Assembly (NCBI GenBank): GCA_035298385.1
Contig: DATGYC010000259.1
Coordinates: 1-5,656 of the forward strand
Source of the DNA: DATGYC01 sp035298385
GTDB lineage: Bacteria > Bacillota > Sulfobacillia > Symbiobacteriales > Symbiobacteriaceae
Direction of reading: 5' to 3'
DNA length: 5,656 nt
A program made the translations under genes and the position numbers. The notes under the pieces were generated by a model. The model was not told where the DNA came from and made no database searches. It worked only from the letters and a program-made list of their open reading frames with translations. Below, piece after piece: positions 3,507 through 5,656 of this stretch (the first letter of the stretch is position 1; each line of letters begins with the position of its first letter).

Positions 3507-5656
3507 GTGCCACTTCTCACTTACTTCCGCCGGCATGGACGCCTCATTGTCCTCCTGGCCGTTACTGTCTGGGTGATCACCGTTGCTGCGGCGGGCGCCA
3601 CCCAGTTGCGGGCGGACCACCGGCGCCAAGCTGAGGCTCAGGTGGCCAAGTTGCAGGCGCTGAGCTCTCGCTACCGGGTCCTGCGTGAGCAGCTGGACGC
3701 CGAGGCCGACCTAACTGAGATCGCCCACCAGATCTGGCTGGGCGTTGATGAGATCGCTGAGAAGAGTGGTCAGCCTGAGATCGTCGTGCCGCTACGCACG
3801 GTCGTGGAGCATTTCTTGATCCTGGCGGATAGCTCCAGCCTGCGCTCCCTCGTCGAAGAGACCGATTCTCTGGGCGCCCAGATCGGTGAGAGCGCCCGCG
3901 CTGCGGCGGCGACCGCGCAGTTCGTCTCGACCTGGCTTCTCCTGATCACCGGCGGGCTGGTTTCAATCGTGGGCAGGCGCTTCGCCCAGTTGAAGAGCGC
4001 CTCTGCCAAACTTGAGACCGAGCGGCAGACGATACGGCGCAGTGAGGAGCGCTTCCGCTCCATCATCCGGAACTCCGCCGACCTTCTCCTGATCTTCAAT
4101 GCGGAGAAAGAGGTCAAGTACATGAGTCCCAGCGCCGAGCAGGCGCTGATCAAGACACCTGTGCCAAAGCCGATCGATTGGGTAGTGCCCAGTGACAGGG
4201 AGCGTGTACGGGCGCTCTACCAGGAGTCGCAGTTGCGGCCGGGACAGAATCTGACGGCGGAGGTCCGCCTCTGGCTGGACGGTGAGGAACGGCCCTTCCA
4301 CATGATCCTGACGAGCCTGCTGCACGACCCGGCAGTCTGTGGTACGGTCATGACGTTGCGGGATACATCGGAGCGTCTCCTCTTCCAGCGGGCGCTGGAG
4401 TTCCATGCCTTCCACGATCAGATGACCGGGCTGCCGAACCGGACGCGCTTTATGCAGCAGTTGGCGGAGACGCTGATTCGGGCCGACGAAGGAAGCACGA
4501 CCATCGGCGTGCTCTACCTGGAACTTGACAACTGGAAGATCGTCGGGGATTCGCTCGGCCATCAGGTTGCCGATTCCCTGGTCGCCCTCGTTTGCGAGCG
4601 GCTGAAGGAGTGCCTGGTGCCCGGTCAAGAGGCGGCCCGCGTCGGGCCGCAGGCCCTTGCGATCATCGTGGAGAAGGCGGACCGGCGACGGGTCTCCCAG
4701 TTGGCCGAGAAGATCCTGGCTACTTGTCAGACCTCGTTCTACGCCATGGGCAACGAGCTCTTCGTGCAACTCTCCCTGGGCATCTCGCTCTCGAAGCCGA
4801 TGCGGAGCAGGCCCGAAAGCCTCCTGCGTGAGGCGGACTCGGCGCTGCAGTGGGCCCGCCGGAACACCCGGGAGCGCTTCGCTATCTTTGATCAGCGCAT
4901 GAACGCCCAAGCGGTGCATCGCCTCGAGCTTGAGAACGACCTGCGGCGTGCGCTCGCCCGGGAGGAGTTCTTCCTGGCCTATCAACCCGTTGTCGATCTG
5001 GCGACGGGGCGCCTCCTGGAGCTCGAAGCGCTCGTCCGTTGGGCCCATCCCCGGCGGGGCATCGTCTCGCCCGGGGAGTTCATCGGGGTGGCGGAGGAGA
5101 CAGGGTTGATCCATGGATTGGGCCGTTGGGTCCTCCAGGAGGCCTGCAATCAGTTGACGATCTGGCAGCGGGAGTATCCGGGGTGTGAGAACCTGGCCGT
5201 CTCGGTCAATCTCTCGCCGTATCAGTTCCGCGACCCGGCCCTCGTGGAGGAGATCGGGGCGGTCCTGAAGCAGACGGGGCTGGAGCCGGCGCACCTGAAG
5301 CTGGAGATCACGGAGTCGGTGATGGCGGAGGGGACGGACTCGGTGCTGAACGCCTTCCTGCGGCTGAAGGGGTTGGGCGTGCATCTGGCTATCGACGACT
5401 TCGGCACGGGCTACAGTTCCTTGGGCTTCATGCAGCGCTTCCCGATCGATACCCTGAAGGTGGATCGGACCTTCGTGCAGCGGCTGGGGCAGAGCGACCA
5501 GGATGCGGCGATCGTCAAGGCGATCATCAGCCTGGGCAAGGCCCTGGACCTGACGGTGACGGGCGAGGGGATCGAGCAGGTGGAGCACGCCTCGTTCCTG
5601 CAGGAGATGGGGTGCGACCGCGGTCAGGGCTACCTGTTCGGGCGCCCGCTATCGCC
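3507..5656 (+). CDS. membrane sensor with PAS, degenerate GGDEF and intact EAL domains; predicted cyclic di-GMP phosphodiesterase, 3' partial
   Basis: Predicted to hydrolyse cyclic di-GMP to pGpG under control of extracellular and PAS signals. The frame is open from GTG 3507 (GGAGGG 6 nt upstream) to the window end, 716 residues; it ends at QGYLFGRPLS, so only a few residues should be missing. Order: membrane helix about 11-32; outside domain about 33-138, mostly helical, not recognised; membrane helix about 139-157; short coiled coil 160-180; PAS 180-290; GGDEF 300-465; EAL 470-716. No HAMP is evident. In the GGDEF domain the signature is GPQAL (380-384), the first metal aspartate is Glu339 and the RxxD inhibitory site is absent, so cyclase activity is unlikely. 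In the EAL domain all expected catalytic residues are visible: Glu507 (EALVRW), Asn568, Glu600, Glu603, Asp630, Asp631, Lys651, Asp653, Glu687 and Gln707, with spacing matching RocR. A long open frame on the opposite strand (3963-5588) is a shadow of this gene. Confidence 0.93.
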   Translation, partial: MPLLTYFRRHGRLIVLLAVTVWVITVAAAGATQLRADHRRQAEAQVAKLQALSSRYRVLREQLDAEADLTEIAHQIWLGVDEIAEKSGQPEIVVPLRTVVEHFLILADSSSLRSLVEETDSLGAQIGESARAAAATAQFVSTWLLLITGGLVSIVGRRFAQLKSASAKLETERQTIRRSEERFRSIIRNSADLLLIFNAEKEVKYMSPSAEQALIKTPVPKPIDWVVPSDRERVRALYQESQLRPGQNLTAEVRLWLDGEERPFHMILTSLLHDPAVCGTVMTLRDTSERLLFQRALEFHAFHDQMTGLPNRTRFMQQLAETLIRADEGSTTIGVLYLELDNWKIVGDSLGHQVADSLVALVCERLKECLVPGQEAARVGPQALAIIVEKADRRRVSQLAEKILATCQTSFYAMGNELFVQLSLGISLSKPMRSRPESLLREADSALQWARRNTRERFAIFDQRMNAQAVHRLELENDLRRALAREEFFLAYQPVVDLATGRLLELEALVRWAHPRRGIVSPGEFIGVAEETGLIHGLGRWVLQEACNQLTIWQREYPGCENLAVSVNLSPYQFRDPALVEEIGAVLKQTGLEPAHLKLEITESVMAEGTDSVLNAFLRLKGLGVHLAIDDFGTGYSSLGFMQRFPIDTLKVDRTFVQRLGQSDQDAAIVKAIISLGKALDLTVTGEGIEQVEHASFLQEMGCDRGQGYLFGRPLS

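Noticed and set aside
3963..5588. 541-residue open frame on the minus strand
   Set aside because: It lies fully antisense to the PAS-GGDEF-EAL gene, whose frame shows conserved catalytic motifs. The antisense protein is a low-complexity mix of Leu, Arg, His, Asp and Pro, as expected from GC-rich codon third positions.

Overview
This window is ordinary high-GC bacterial chromosome with short intergenic regions. Signs of a Gram-positive, Firmicutes-like host are strong GGAGG-type ribosome binding sites, GTG starts placed exactly 6 nt after GGAGGG, T-rich intrinsic terminators, and a lipoprotein rather than periplasmic solute-binding protein. The GC-rich codon third positions would fit a high-GC Clostridia-related lineage (Symbiobacterium or Thermaerobacter type). 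That placement is inference from style, not from a marker gene. I see no insertion sequence, CRISPR, tRNA, rRNA or phage gene.

Layout. Bases 1-474 hold the 3' part of a cyclophilin-type peptidyl-prolyl isomerase. It converges on a 53-residue zinc-ribbon gene on the minus strand (507-668), and the two share a hairpin terminator. The gene-free stretch 669-1100 is the least explained part. It carries an inverted repeat (746-793), an extended -10 promoter (825-833), a predicted structured RNA of about 175 nt (840-1015) ending in a strong terminator, and then a separate promoter and leader for the next operon. Bases 1101-3338 are a complete three-gene polar amino acid ABC importer (binding lipoprotein, permease, ATPase) closed by a clear terminator at 3351-3382. 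After a 124-nt promoter region, 3507 to the window end is a large membrane-anchored sensor/PAS/GGDEF/EAL protein. Its GGDEF domain is degenerate and its EAL domain has all its catalytic residues, so it is predicted to degrade cyclic di-GMP. It runs off the window within or just before its last few residues.

How the parts work together. The importer captures an amino acid at the membrane surface, passes it through a permease dimer and powers transport with the ATPase. The structured RNA sits directly upstream of the importer. It could be a free-standing small RNA or an attenuator leader for the importer; the sequence cannot decide, because a plausible promoter lies between its terminator and the first importer gene. 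The cyclic di-GMP enzyme looks independently transcribed. I do not see a clearly new multi-gene system. The best leads are the structured RNA, the small zinc-ribbon gene, and the importer leader in which the ribosome binding site can be hidden by a hairpin.
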